DNA of 64,000 nt from Neobacillus paridis (GCF_016765675.1 NZ_JAESWB010000362.1:113152-177151), one strand, 5' to 3'; shown: positions 1-8,934, counted from the first letter of the stretch. Numbers and translations: made by a program. The notes: a model not told the origin generated them from the sequence alone.

Positions 1-1158
1 GTCGGCGGCAGCATGACGATGATTCTGCCTTTTATCTCATTATATATAGAGTCGTTTGGTAACTTTTCGGAAAAATATGTCCAGCATTGGGCGGGAATTA
101 CTTTCAGTATTACCTTTGTCTCGGCTTTTCTCTTTTCACCGATTTGGGGAAGAATTGGTGACCGTTACGGCCGGAAAAAAATCCTGATTTACTCCGGATT
201 AGGACTGGGGACTTCCATTTTTCTCATGGGCTTTGTCGATTCCGTTATGCAACTATTTATTCTCAGGTTTTTTATGGGCTTTTTCTCAGGGTTTATTTCA
301 ATGTCGCAGGCCTTCATTTCCACGCAAACGCCAAGAAAAATTGCCGGTCGTGTCTTGGGGACGCTGCAAACAGGAAGCATCACTGGCTCTTTACTTGGTC
401 CGATGCTCGGAGGCTTAATGGCTGATTCGTTAGGGTTTGCGATGACATTTAGATGGACATCGATTGCGATTTACATCTCTGTCCTGCTGGTTTTCTTTAC
501 GAGGGAATACCGCATGGATGTAAATGAAGGAAGCAAAGCACTCTATTCCAGCAAAGAAGTGTTACAACACATTGTCAAAAATCCCGTTTTCTTAACGGTA
601 CTGTTGCTGTCTGCGCTGGAGCAAATTGCTCATTACAGCGTGCAGCCAATTTTGTCCTTGTTTGTCAGCGATTTGCATGGAAAAGCCAATGTTGCTTTTT
701 ATTCCGGGATTGCCTTTTCCGCGGCAGGGCTGGGGAACTTATTCATGGCGAGAAAATGGGGAGGAATCGCCGACAAGTATGGCTATACTAAAATTCTGGT
801 GATTCTTCTCATCGCAGCCGGTGTAGTCTACATGCCGGGAGCAGCCGTCAATCATTTTTGGCAGCTTGTCGTCATTCGGTTTGTGCTTGGTGTCCTAATC
901 GGCGGCGTTGTCCCGACTAGGATTGCTTATATCCGTCAGGAAGCCCCGATTGAGATGCAGGGAGAGGTTCTCGGCTATAATACTAGCCTACGATTTTTTG
1001 GAAATATCGTCGGTCCGATGCTCGGCGGCTTCATCTCCGGCTTCTACGGCTTTTCCGCCGTCTTCATCAGCACCAGTACATTATTAATTGTGAGCGGATT
1101 GATCTTATATGCAGCCTCGCATCGGAGTCCGAAGTTGGCCAAACATGCAGCACAGTAG
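1..1158 (+). CDS. MFS drug/sugar exporter, 5' end outside the window
   Basis: Twelve-helix major facilitator carrier, probably a proton-driven exporter of the multidrug type. The open frame runs to the left edge of the window without a stop, and the residues before the first visible ATG (position 13) read as the end of transmembrane helix 1. The gene is therefore 5'-partial and the ATG at 13 is probably internal. The MFS loop 2-3 signature is clear (GRIGDRYGRKK, about residues 45-55 counted from ATG 13), and a degenerate copy lies in the second half (GGIADKYGYTK). The two halves are symmetrical, with about 190 residues each. The substrate cannot be read from the sequence. A strong terminator follows 35 bp after the stop, so the gene ends its own transcript. 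Confidence 0.85.
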   Translation, partial: VGGSMTMILPFISLYIESFGNFSEKYVQHWAGITFSITFVSAFLFSPIWGRIGDRYGRKKILIYSGLGLGTSIFLMGFVDSVMQLFILRFFMGFFSGFISMSQAFISTQTPRKIAGRVLGTLQTGSITGSLLGPMLGGLMADSLGFAMTFRWTSIAIYISVLLVFFTREYRMDVNEGSKALYSSKEVLQHIVKNPVFLTVLLLSALEQIAHYSVQPILSLFVSDLHGKANVAFYSGIAFSAAGLGNLFMARKWGGIADKYGYTKILVILLIAAGVVYMPGAAVNHFWQLVVIRFVLGVLIGGVVPTRIAYIRQEAPIEMQGEVLGYNTSLRFFGNIVGPMLGGFISGFYGFSAVFISTSTLLIVSGLILYAASHRSPKLAKHAAQ

Positions 1159-1193
1159 GCGTTATCATTGAATGTTCAAACAGATTAATTTAA

Positions 1194-1218
1194 GGCCCGA
1201 AGCGTTCGGGCCTTTTTT
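1194..1218 (+). terminator. Rho-independent terminator of the MFS gene
   Basis: Perfect 8-bp stem GGCCCGAA/TTCGGGCC around a 3-nt loop, followed directly by six T. It lies 35 bp after the MFS stop codon. Confidence 0.95.
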
Positions 1219-1256
1219 GTCTAACTACCTTGCTATTTTACAAAAATATTCCAATG

Positions 1257-2900
1257 TCAGGTTTTAACATTCCACATCGTTTTATACGCCAGTTTCCAGG
1301 CAAAATAGGTGATCAAGAGCAAAAGTATGAGATATCCCCATACCCCAAATGGAACTAAGGTTGCGGCAAAATGAATCCCGACAAACATCGCAATTCCCAG
1401 AGTGGCAAGAAGAATCTTAATACCGCCGCTTTGTTGGGCATCCGCAAACGATTCGGAAAACGGCAGGCTGTCTTTTAAGAATACGGAAAAAATAACCGTA
1501 AAGAGGATCGAAGAAACAAACACTACCAAAAGGTCCGGGACCACTCTCCACCCAAAGATGGCGATAAAGATCACGCTCAGGACAAGATACACCGGTAAAA
1601 ACAGATTGACGATAAACACTTTTAACACCGCACTGAATAAAGGTGCTAGACTAGTCAGCGGTGCCGTTTGGTAGATCCAGGCTCCTTTATATTTTCCCGA
1701 GTATTTCAGCATCGCCACCGCACTCGGGATCATCAGGCACGCCATATAAATCGCCAAATACCATTTACTCGCAACTAAAGAAGCATAGGAATTCATGCGA
1801 ATTTCGTTAAAGATAAACACGAATGGAAAAACAAGTGACAGACCTAAGGCTGGGTAAACCTTTAAGCGAAACTCCCTTTCATTCCGCATCATATGATCGG
1901 CAAAGCGGAAAAACACCCTTTCCTCATGACTGCGGCAGACGATCCCGGCCAGCCAATTTTTCCAACGGTTATCTTTGCGTTTCCCTTCCCCGCTTTGACT
2001 TGCCAGCTTTTGCAGATTTCGCTCAAAGGAAGGTAACATCCGGCTGTAAATCATCATCATGAGAATCGGCATAACCAAGGCCAATAAGGAAAAGCCTACC
2101 AGGTAGCCGCTTGAATCGTGGTTCAAAAACAGCTCAAACGGCGCTCCAAACCATATAGGCGGAATGAGGTAATGCCACCAGCTGGGGGTAAAGGTAATAC
2201 TTAGATCAACAAACTCAAACGCCCGTGCCAAAATCTGATAGCCGATGGCAATGGTGATTGACAGGCCAATTTGCACATAATTGATGATATCTTTTAGCTT
2301 TTCCCCGTCAAAGTACCGTAAGATGAGAAAATAGATAATCGCCGTTAACACAACAATGAATAAGTCGACGAAAACCAGCCCCACCAGTGTCAAAAGTAAA
2401 TACAACAATCCATGTTTGATCGTCCCGGCAATGATGGGAGCACCGGCGATGGCCGCGGTCAGGAAAAATAAATAGATCGAAATATGGACCGTTTTGGCGG
2501 CACTGATCGTTTTTTTATCAACCGGCTTTGTCTGCAGGATCGTCTTATCTTTAAGATCGAGCAGCACATTGGAAAAATCGGAAATCATCGAGGTCATCAC
2601 CAAAAACATGACGATGCCGAAGAAAATACTCATTTGATAAAGATAATTGTCAAAGAACAGCATAATCGGAATGATAAATAGGCTCAATAAGACATACATC
2701 CCCAATGATTTGAGAAAACCGTTTTCTTCCGGCTTATTCTTTTTCTTCGCCTGCTGCTGATTAAAAATGGTCGGTGTTCGGCGCCCATCCATCGTTAATT
2801 TGACCGCGAGAATTTTTCGCATAACGGGATAATCAACGCCAAGCCGCTCGAAAAGACCTTTACATAAATCTAAAATTTGTAATGTTCGAAAGTCCTTCAT
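1257..2900 (-). CDS. ABC transporter permease (ABC-2/exporter type)
   Basis: Membrane subunit of an ABC exporter, 547 residues. The first 60 residues are hydrophilic and basic. After them come many hydrophobic segments with short loops, spread over the whole length as in large Bacillus permeases of the YthQ kind. The start ATG at 2900 has AAGGGGTG in front and begins 3 nt after the stop of the ATPase gene, so the two are translationally coupled and form one transporter. There is no extracellular solute-binding protein nearby, which argues for export rather than import. The cargo cannot be deduced. A shared downstream terminator with the convergent MFS gene is possible, because the 1194-1218 hairpin is symmetrical, but it lacks a T-run on this strand. 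Confidence 0.8.
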   Translation of the reverse strand: MKDFRTLQILDLCKGLFERLGVDYPVMRKILAVKLTMDGRRTPTIFNQQQAKKKNKPEENGFLKSLGMYVLLSLFIIPIMLFFDNYLYQMSIFFGIVMFLVMTSMISDFSNVLLDLKDKTILQTKPVDKKTISAAKTVHISIYLFFLTAAIAGAPIIAGTIKHGLLYLLLTLVGLVFVDLFIVVLTAIIYFLILRYFDGEKLKDIINYVQIGLSITIAIGYQILARAFEFVDLSITFTPSWWHYLIPPIWFGAPFELFLNHDSSGYLVGFSLLALVMPILMMMIYSRMLPSFERNLQKLASQSGEGKRKDNRWKNWLAGIVCRSHEERVFFRFADHMMRNEREFRLKVYPALGLSLVFPFVFIFNEIRMNSYASLVASKWYLAIYMACLMIPSAVAMLKYSGKYKGAWIYQTAPLTSLAPLFSAVLKVFIVNLFLPVYLVLSVIFIAIFGWRVVPDLLVVFVSSILFTVIFSVFLKDSLPFSESFADAQQSGGIKILLATLGIAMFVGIHFAATLVPFGVWGYLILLLLITYFAWKLAYKTMWNVKT

Positions 2901-2903
2901 CGC

Positions 2904-3725
2904 TTACACCCCTTGGACAATCGCGACAAATTCCTCAGCAAGTGCCTTATGCTCATTAAAACCGGTCAGCTGATTAAAGATTTGCTCCAATGTCCCCTCA
3001 TGATTTTGCTGCTTTAACTCATCGAAGCTGCCATCGGCAACAATGTTTCCATCGTTAATAAGGATGATCCGGTTGCTGATTTTTTCGACGACATCCATAA
3101 TATGGGATGAGTAGAAAATCGTTTTCCCTTGTGCCGCAAGGACGGCGAGAATTTCTTTGAACACCATGACACTGTTGGCATCGAGACCGCTCAATGGCTC
3201 ATCCAAGAATAACAAATCCGGGTTATGTATTAAACTGGAAATAATCAGCACCTTTTGCCGCATCCCTTTGGAATAAGAGGCAATCCTTGCGTGGTACACT
3301 TCCTCCAAACCAAAAACTTTCATCAGCTGCTGCGCTTTTTGATCGGCCGTCTGAAAGTCCAGCCCATATAGTTCCCCGACAAAGGTCAAATACTCCCGCG
3401 CTGTCAAATTATCGTAGAGTTCGGCGACTTCCGGGACATAGCCAATTTTTCGTTTATAATCAACGCTTTGTTCGGTAACTTCTTCACCGAAAATTTCCAC
3501 CTTCCCGGAGTAGTCGCCTTCAAGCCCAAGAATAATCTTGATCGTCGTGCTTTTGCCGGCACCATTCGGACCAATATAGCCGATAATTTGCCCGCGCTGG
3601 ACCGTTAAATCAATTCCTTTTAATACCTGTTTGCTTCCATAATCCTTTTTTAGACCCTTTAGACACAATGCAATTTCTTGATTTTGTTCGATCACAATCA
3701 CCTTCTCTCTCGAAGTTAATTCCAT
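2904..3725 (-). CDS. ABC transporter ATP-binding protein
   Basis: Nucleotide-binding subunit of the exporter formed with the permease encoded just downstream. Visible motifs (numbered from the ATG at 3725): Walker A GPNGAGKST at 52-60, signature YSKGMRQK at 151-158, Walker B LLFLDEP at about 171-177 and the switch His in SSHIMD near 210. The ATG at 3725 has only a distant AGAGGA upstream. An internal GTG ten codons later (3695) sits behind GAGAAGGTG and could be the true start, giving 263 residues. This is the ordinary DrrA/CcmA-like class of exporter ATPases. Function is certain at family level only. Confidence 0.85.
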   Translation of the reverse strand: MELTSREKVIVIEQNQEIALCLKGLKKDYGSKQVLKGIDLTVQRGQIIGYIGPNGAGKSTTIKIILGLEGDYSGKVEIFGEEVTEQSVDYKRKIGYVPEVAELYDNLTAREYLTFVGELYGLDFQTADQKAQQLMKVFGLEEVYHARIASYSKGMRQKVLIISSLIHNPDLLFLDEPLSGLDANSVMVFKEILAVLAAQGKTIFYSSHIMDVVEKISNRIILINDGNIVADGSFDELKQQNHEGTLEQIFNQLTGFNEHKALAEEFVAIVQGV

Positions 3726-3780
3726 TTTAGCATAATTTTCCTCTGGCTTTTTTAAGATTTTGGAATTTTTACGAACAGTT

Positions 3781-3823
3781 ATGAGGACAGCTCGCGGAGA
3801 AAATCTGCCTCACTTGTCCTCAT
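3781..3823. repeat. Inverted repeat between the ABC and hcp genes
   Basis: ATGAGGACA at 3781-3789 and its exact reverse complement TGTCCTCAT at 3815-3823. It lies upstream of the ABC operon and downstream of hcp. It has no T-run and is possibly an operator or an mRNA hairpin in the ABC leader. Confidence 0.5.
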
Positions 3824-3854
3824 CATGAGGTGAATACAAGTTCTGTCATTCATT

Positions 3855-3907
3855 GAAAAAAAATAAAAGCGCTAGGATTTCTAGTTTAGTAGAAAACCCC
3901 AGCGCTT
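3855..3907 (-). terminator. Rho-independent terminator of hcp
   Basis: On the minus strand AAGCGCT begins a long, slightly imperfect stem (3867-3907) that closes with AGCGCTT. It is followed by a T-rich run opposite 3855-3866. It starts 10 bp after the hcp stop codon. Confidence 0.9.
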
Positions 3908-3916
3908 ATTAATAAA

Positions 3917-5212
3917 TTATGCCAGTTGCAGCATTTCTTTCATATCTTCTTGGGCAGTGCCAATGAGTTTTAAATTGAAAGCATCTTGCAGAACCTGCAA
4001 TACCCCTTCAGAGATAAATTCCGGGGCTTTTGGTCCAATTCGGATATCCTGAATGCCCAAACTGAACAAGCCTAAAAGAATAGCAACTGCTTTTTGCTCA
4101 AACCAGGATAACACGATGCTGACCGGAAGTTCATTGATCTCACATTCAAATGCTTCGGCTAGAGCCTTAGCGATTTTAACTGTGGAGACGGAATTATTGC
4201 ACTGTCCTAAATCAATATATCGTGGAATTTCAGTTCCCGGTACAACACCGTAATCCACATCGTTAAAGCGGAATTTACCGCATGATGTTGTTAAGATAAC
4301 CGTTTCCGGCGGTAAGGAAGTAGCAAGCTCACGATAGTATTCCCCGCCTTTCCCAGGGGCATCACAGCCGGCAATCACAAAGAAACGTTTGATTTTTCCC
4401 GTTTTCACAGCATCGATCACTTCAGGAGCTAAGCCTAAAACCGTTTCGTGGTGGAATCCTGTCAATAAGGTTTCGTCTGAATCAATAGCTGCCTCAGGTA
4501 ATTCCAACGCTTTTTCAATCAATGGCGAGAAGTCGTCATTGACGATTTTTTGGACATTCTCAAGCCCGGCTACTTCATAGGAAAACATCCGATCGGCATA
4601 GGAGCCTTTAATCGGCATTACACAGTTCGTCGTCGCCAAAATGGCCCCTGGGAATTTTTCAAACAGGCGGCGCTGATCATACCATGCTTTGCCGATATTG
4701 CCCTTTAAATGAGAATATTTCTTTAATGCCGGATAACCATGGGCCGGAAGCATTTCCGAGTGAGTGTAAATATTGATACCCTTTCCTTCTGTCTGCCTCA
4801 ATAATTCTTCTAAGGCAAACAGATTATGTCCGGTAACGACAATACAATGACCTTCAATTTTATTTTGGCTGACACGAATCGGTTCCGGGATGCCCAAGCG
4901 CTTCGTATGGGCTTCATCAAGCATTTCCATGACGCGCACGGCTGATTGTCCGACCTTCATCGCCATGTCAATATGTTCCTGGACATTAAAGTTTGAGTTC
5001 GTCAGCGTCATATAAAGGGCCTCATGGGTTACCGTATCAACGAATGGGTCGGTAAATCCTAATTGGTTGGCATGCGTGCGATAAGCTGCAATCCCTTTTA
5101 ACCCAAAAATAATCGTGTCTTGGAGGCTGGCAATCGTTTCATCCTTTCCACACACGCCGAGAACTTTGCAGCCGCCTGCAGGAGTTTGTTCGCATTGATG
5201 ACAAAACATCAT
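3917..5212 (-). CDS. hcp: Hybrid cluster protein (Hcp), short class III type
   Basis: Iron-sulfur-oxygen hybrid cluster enzyme, known as hydroxylamine reductase and NO/nitrosative-stress protein in anaerobically growing bacteria. The N-terminus carries the cysteine motif C-X2-C-X7-C-X5-C (Cys 4, 7, 15, 21) for the proximal Fe-S cluster. Further cysteines that fit hybrid-cluster ligands occur in ATTNCVMP, AGCDAPGKGG, TTSCGKFR and LGQCNNS. The length of 431 residues is about 110 shorter than classical Hcp (about 540), matching the class that lacks the second helical bundle. No hcr reductase gene lies next to it, so the electron donor must be encoded elsewhere. A perfect Fnr-type palindrome lies 64 bp upstream of the start, so expression is probably induced without oxygen. 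The gene is monocistronic, with its own terminator. Confidence 0.93.
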   Translation of the reverse strand: MMFCHQCEQTPAGGCKVLGVCGKDETIASLQDTIIFGLKGIAAYRTHANQLGFTDPFVDTVTHEALYMTLTNSNFNVQEHIDMAMKVGQSAVRVMEMLDEAHTKRLGIPEPIRVSQNKIEGHCIVVTGHNLFALEELLRQTEGKGINIYTHSEMLPAHGYPALKKYSHLKGNIGKAWYDQRRLFEKFPGAILATTNCVMPIKGSYADRMFSYEVAGLENVQKIVNDDFSPLIEKALELPEAAIDSDETLLTGFHHETVLGLAPEVIDAVKTGKIKRFFVIAGCDAPGKGGEYYRELATSLPPETVILTTSCGKFRFNDVDYGVVPGTEIPRYIDLGQCNNSVSTVKIAKALAEAFECEINELPVSIVLSWFEQKAVAILLGLFSLGIQDIRIGPKAPEFISEGVLQVLQDAFNLKLIGTAQEDMKEMLQLA

Positions 5213-5275
5213 TCATCACTCACTTTCTCTTATTTATGTATCGTAAACAGGATAGGAAAAAGATCACTCCCTTGT

Positions 5276-5291
5276 TGTGATGCAAATCACA
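5276..5291 (-). promoter_or_regulatory. Fnr box upstream of hcp
   Basis: TGTGA-TGCAAA-TCACA, a perfect palindrome of the Crp/Fnr type with the 6-nt spacer of Bacillus Fnr boxes. Its centre (5283.5) lies 41.5 bp before position 5242. A -10-like TATCCT at 5254-5249 (minus strand) would place the transcription start at about that position, the geometry of a class II Fnr-activated promoter. Confidence 0.8.
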
Positions 5292-5447
5292 CTAATTTTA
5301 GTTGTTAAAAAATGTTCAAAAAATTATGGTCAATCTTTTGACCAGAAAGATCAAAATATGACCCCCCAGCCAAAAAAATCATTTGAAATCCTCACCATTT
5401 AACCGCAAAATAAAGGTAGGGATGTTATAAAATACCAACAACTTAAA

Positions 5448-5485
5448 TGTCCACCCCATGTGGACAATACCGCCAACATGTCCAC
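5448..5485. promoter_or_regulatory. TGTCCAC palindrome and second half-site before plsY-like gene
   Basis: TGTCCAC (5448-5454), CCCAT, GTGGACA (5460-5466) form a perfect 7-bp inverted repeat. A further TGTCCAC follows at 5479-5485, exactly 31 bp (three helical turns) from the first. The array ends 28 bp before the start codon of the acyltransferase gene and may be an operator; no regulator is identified. Confidence 0.5.
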
Positions 5486-5513
5486 TTATGTTGTCTGACA
5501 GGGAGGGAATAAG

Positions 5514-6032
5514 TTGTATTTTATTTTTTCATATTTGATTGGTTGTGTAATGTTTGGTTATTGGGTAATGAGGTTGGTTTATCGGGAGGATATTCGTTCG
5601 GTTGGAAGCGGGAATGTGGGGGCACGGAATGGGGGGCGTCTGCGGGGGGCACCTGCGTTTGCGGCAATTTTTCTCGGAGATGCCCTGAAAGGTGCTTCCG
5701 TTATTCTCCTCGGGCGCTATCTCAACTATGCCGAACCTCTGCTGCTGCTCGGTCTTGGGTTTGCAATTATTGGCCACATCAAACCGATTACGTTGAAATT
5801 CAAAGGCGGCAAAGGCGTTTCGACCTTTATCGGCGGGATGCTCGCCCTTGAGCCGTGGCTTGCTTTCGTCATTATCATTAGCTTTCTCGTCCTCTACCCA
5901 TTCACCAAAAGCTTTACCTTATCAGGTTTGGGGGCATTTCTCGCCATTCCTGCAACCATCATGATAAAAAGCGGAAATTGGCTAAGTTGCGTTATTTCAT
6001 TATCCTTGTGCTGTTTTGGAAAAATTGCTTGA
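5514..6032 (+). CDS. plsY: PlsY-like glycerol-3-phosphate acyltransferase, 3' end probably frameshifted
   Basis: Integral membrane acyltransferase that moves an acyl group from acyl-phosphate to glycerol-3-phosphate, the first step of phospholipid synthesis. Motif 1 is GSGNVGARN (residues about 32-40; many PlsY have GATN) and motif 2 is KGGKGVST (about 98-105). Five hydrophobic segments are visible. Motif 3 near the C-terminus (a His/Arg/Glu/Asn cluster) is absent, and the protein stops at 172 residues, while PlsY is usually about 190-200. From about 6019 another reading frame continues open (EKLLDLLEMVVVSN, stop at 6097-6099) and would restore a normal length. A frameshift near 6010-6018 is the simplest explanation. 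It probably is an accessory paralogue. The start is an alternative codon (TTG) behind AGGGAGGGAATAAG. Confidence 0.7.
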   Translation: MYFIFSYLIGCVMFGYWVMRLVYREDIRSVGSGNVGARNGGRLRGAPAFAAIFLGDALKGASVILLGRYLNYAEPLLLLGLGFAIIGHIKPITLKFKGGKGVSTFIGGMLALEPWLAFVIIISFLVLYPFTKSFTLSGLGAFLAIPATIMIKSGNWLSCVISLSLCCFGKIA

Positions 6033-6168
6033 TCTGCTGGAGATGGTCGTGGTGTCAAACACTGATCATGGACAGCTGGAACTTAAGTCAGTGCAATAAG
6101 CGTGGGGACGCTTCTTTAGCTTCATTCATCCACAAACTGAAGCAGAAGATACGTCCCCTTCTTTTATC

Positions 6169-6385
6169 TTACAAAATCTCAATATTGCTTACAAAAATTA
6201 GAAATAGAGTGATTCCCCTCTGCAACTTGCATTCTTTTTCTACAAAATCCAAGCAGAATCTAACAAAACCCCTGGGCAATTTTTCACAGTCACAATTCAA
6301 TTATACAAAACTTGGAATTAAATGGTGCAACTCTGCAAATTGTAGTCCTTTTTTCAAAATTCTAGCCCATTTTTACAAAATTCTT
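6169..6385. repeat. TTACAAAATC repeat tract (gap between plsY-like gene and nupC)
   Basis: The gap of about 430 bp holds scattered copies of (T)TACAAAAtcc. The ACAAAA cores at 6242, 6263 and 6305 lie 21 and 42 bp apart; others at 6171, 6191 and 6375 are less regular. The stretch TACAAAACTTGGAATTAAAT (from 6304) recurs near 30271. No gene is supported here. Confidence 0.6.
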
Positions 6386-6463
6386 TTTTCCCTCCTTAAA
6401 ATATGGAAAAGCAGTTTTTTACCTTTACAAATTGCTTTTCCATAATTTATCAAGCCATACGCA

Positions 6464-7645
6464 TTATAAAACAACGCTTACGATGACAGCTGATAAGACA
6501 CTTACCAATGTCGCACCATATAACAGTTTCAAACCAAATTTGGCGACCACATTTCCTTTTTTCTCGTTAAGACTTTTAACAGCACCGGCAATAATCCCGA
6601 TCGAAGAGAAGTTGGCAAACGAGACGAGGAATACGGAGATAATCCCCAATGTTCGCGGGCTTAATGTGTTCTCCACTTTGGCCAGGTCCATCATCGCGAC
6701 AAACTCATTTGTCACCAGCTTGGTGGCCATAATCCCACCCGCTTTTACCACTTCCGAAAGAGGAACGCCCATCATGAGGGCAATTGGGGCAAAAATATAG
6801 CCTAAAATTTCTTGGAAAGAAATGCCGAAAATCATCTCAAAAATATTATTAATCGCCGCCATCAAGGCAACGAAGCCTATTAACATCGCACCGACAATCA
6901 CGGCAACTTTAAAACCGTCCAAAATATATTCTCCTAACATTTCAAAAAAGCTTTGTTTTTCCAAATCCTGAATTTCCAAAAGGTCCTCTTCTGGTTTTAC
7001 CGTATAAGGGTTAATAATCGAGGCAATGATAAATCCGCCAAATAAGTTGAGCACTAGCGCCGTGACGACATATCTTGGTTCAATCATTGTCATATACGCC
7101 CCGACAATCGACATCGAAACCGTGGACATGGCCGAAGCACAAAGAGTGTACAAACGATTAGCCGGCAGTAAGCCAAGCTGTTTTTTCACGGTGATAAACA
7201 CTTCAGATTGACCAATCATCGCGGATGCCACAGCATTGTATGATTCCAATTTCCCCATGCCGTTCACTTTGCTAAGCAGGATGCCAATGACCTTCATAAT
7301 CAACGGGAGAAGTTTCAGGTACTGGAAGATTCCAATTAACACGGAAATAAACACAATTGGCAACAGGACGTTCAGGAAGAATGGAGATTCTCCTTTATTG
7401 GCAATGCCGCCGAACACGAATGATACCCCGGCGCCAGCATATTCCAATAGTTTACCGAAAGCGCCGGCAAACACCTTGATTAATTCCAAACCGGCCGTTG
7501 TATTTAATAATAAAGCAGATAATATCAATTGAATAATGATCATAGTAATAATTGGCTTGATCCGGATATTTTTTCGATTATTACTGACGATGTAAGCTAA
7601 GCCAAAAACAACCAGTAAACCAATGATGGCAATGATGTATTTCAT
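6464..7645 (-). CDS. nupC: NupC-type concentrative nucleoside transporter
   Basis: Cation-coupled nucleoside importer of the CNT family, with 393 residues from the ATG at 7645, the same length as Bacillus NupC. That ATG sits 8 nt behind a GGAGG box; the upstream in-frame extension lacks this and is not used. Features seen: hydrophobic N-terminal helices, the central Nucleos_tra core with [10 protein letters not shown] (the conserved substrate-site region), a middle cytoplasmic loop rich in Glu ([18 protein letters not shown]), and the C-terminal conserved block [13 protein letters not shown]...[10 protein letters not shown]. It is transcribed alone and divergently from the RpiR-type regulator, with a 440-bp shared upstream region. 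A damaged second copy of part of this gene lies at 30378-30455. Substrate preference (pyrimidine or purine nucleosides) cannot be decided from sequence. Confidence 0.9.
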   Translation of the reverse strand: MKYIIAIIGLLVVFGLAYIVSNNRKNIRIKPIITMIIIQLILSALLLNTTAGLELIKVFAGAFGKLLEYAGAGVSFVFGGIANKGESPFFLNVLLPIVFISVLIGIFQYLKLLPLIMKVIGILLSKVNGMGKLESYNAVASAMIGQSEVFITVKKQLGLLPANRLYTLCASAMSTVSMSIVGAYMTMIEPRYVVTALVLNLFGGFIIASIINPYTVKPEEDLLEIQDLEKQSFFEMLGEYILDGFKVAVIVGAMLIGFVALMAAINNIFEMIFGISFQEILGYIFAPIALMMGVPLSEVVKAGGIMATKLVTNEFVAMMDLAKVENTLSPRTLGIISVFLVSFANFSSIGIIAGAVKSLNEKKGNVVAKFGLKLLYGATLVSVLSAVIVSVVL

Positions 7646-7703
7646 GTTGTTGTCCTCCAAAGATGTAAAAATATCTGATGCTGTTGCCTTTCTTCCGCTA
7701 GGT

Positions 7704-7735
7704 GTAAAAAATTTATCCTGCTTTAACGGGCAGGA
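7704..7735 (-). terminator. Terminator-like hairpin in the nupC leader (possible attenuator)
   Basis: On the minus strand TCCTGC, an 8-nt loop and GCAGGA are followed by TAAATTTTTT, about 60 nt before the nupC start codon. The flanking GGTCTTCC (before) and GGAAGA (after) could pair instead and enclose the hairpin. I recognise no known riboswitch class. Confidence 0.45.
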
Positions 7736-8008
7736 AGACCTCATGATGATTACGTTTTCATTTACTGCTAAAATTATCCCCAATTTTATCTGTTACTATT
7801 TACTAAGGCTTCGCTTTTAACAAAGCGGGCCTGCCTCATTTTTTGACCAGTTCGATGCTGTCTTCCGCTGACAAAACATTTCCGACCTTGAGGCCTTTTT
7901 AAAAACAGCGGATTCAGATGGCAAAGGTCCGTTAAATTATTTTTCAAAAACTTCAGTCTTTTATATTGCGGAATTTTCAGAATGATGATACTTTTTATAA
8001 TATATAAA

Positions 8009-8028
8009 AATGAAGTGTATACTTCATT
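8009..8028 (+). promoter_or_regulatory. Operator palindrome before the RpiR regulator
   Basis: AATGAAGT-GTAT-ACTTCATT, two perfect 8-bp arms, immediately downstream of a TATAAT -10-like hexamer at 7996-8001. Position and symmetry suggest autorepression by the RpiR-family protein encoded from 8083. Confidence 0.6.
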
Positions 8029-8082
8029 ATTCGTAATAAATGAATGACAAGCTTCATTAATTTTTTAGAAAAGGTGTTGATC

Positions 8083-8934
8083 ATGACCGACTTTCAGCGA
8101 AGCATCAAAGAGAAGTTTCCAGAGTTTTCCAAAAGCCAAAAGAAAATTGCTAAGTTCCTGCTGGATGAGCCCCACCAGTTCGCGATCAAGTCAGCGGATC
8201 AAATTGGCAAGGAAGTTGGCGTGAGCGAAACAACTGTCATCCGTTTTTGTTATTCCTTGGACTATAACGGATTTTCGGAATTGCAAAAGAAGGTTCGCGA
8301 AGCATTGCTGATGCAAAAAAGCAGCTTGGACCAATATTATTCGAACAAGCTTGAACTGTTGAACGAACCGCATTTTTTTGCACATGTGATGGAGCAAGAT
8401 TGCCAAAACATCAAACGAACGGCAGCACAAATGAATGAAAAGGATGTCCAGCAAGCCGTTGACCATCTTATTTTCGGCGAACAAATTCTGATTTCCGGTT
8501 TGCGTTCATCGTTTGCTGCAGCTCATTGGTTGTCTTTCACATTAGGGCTGATGCGGGAAAATGTTTTCTTATATAAATCAGATACTGACGGACTGGGGGC
8601 TGCGTTGGATCGGTTAAATGCAGACTCCGTCTTGGTAGCAATATCATTCCACCGCTATCTCAGAGAAACTATTAATATGGCCAAACTTGCCAAACAGCGG
8701 GGAGCGACGGTCATTGGGATTACCGATTCACCATTGGCGCCGATCCATAAATTTGCCGATGTGTTGCTGACCATCGCCCCCTCCGGCAAGTCAACCCTTG
8801 ATACAACACCGTCACTGTTCTCATTGTTAAACGCCATCGTGGCGAAAGTATCCGTCCAAGACAAACAACGGTTTGAAAACCGAAAACAACAATACGAATC
8901 ACTGGACATCAGGCATCTGTTCTACGAGGAATAG
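8083..8934 (+). CDS. RpiR/MurR-family transcription regulator (HTH + SIS)
   Basis: Regulator with an N-terminal HTH_6 domain (residues about 1-75, with VSETTVIRFCYSL as recognition region) and a C-terminal SIS sugar-phosphate isomerase-like domain (about 115-245, ISGLRSSFAAAHW and VLVAISFHRY). SIS domains of this family sense phosphosugars or related small molecules. I chose the ATG at 8083, which follows AAAAGGTG, over the first in-frame ATG at 8044; this gives 283 residues. A perfect palindrome lies in its own promoter. Next come the nupC gene (divergent) and the D-to-L amino acid operon (downstream, same strand, 280 bp away); either could be its target. The effector is unknown. Confidence 0.85.
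   Translation: MTDFQRSIKEKFPEFSKSQKKIAKFLLDEPHQFAIKSADQIGKEVGVSETTVIRFCYSLDYNGFSELQKKVREALLMQKSSLDQYYSNKLELLNEPHFFAHVMEQDCQNIKRTAAQMNEKDVQQAVDHLIFGEQILISGLRSSFAAAHWLSFTLGLMRENVFLYKSDTDGLGAALDRLNADSVLVAISFHRYLRETINMAKLAKQRGATVIGITDSPLAPIHKFADVLLTIAPSGKSTLDTTPSLFSLLNAIVAKVSVQDKQRFENRKQQYESLDIRHLFYEE

Noticed and set aside
5978..6445. 155-codon plus-strand frame downstream of plsY
   Set aside because: It runs through the TTACAAAATC repeat tract, has a Cys/Trp/Lys-rich composition without family resemblance, and no ribosome site. It is not a gene.
6432..6800. 122-codon plus-strand frame over the nupC end
   Set aside because: Antisense shadow of nupC, which has a clear family match and start.
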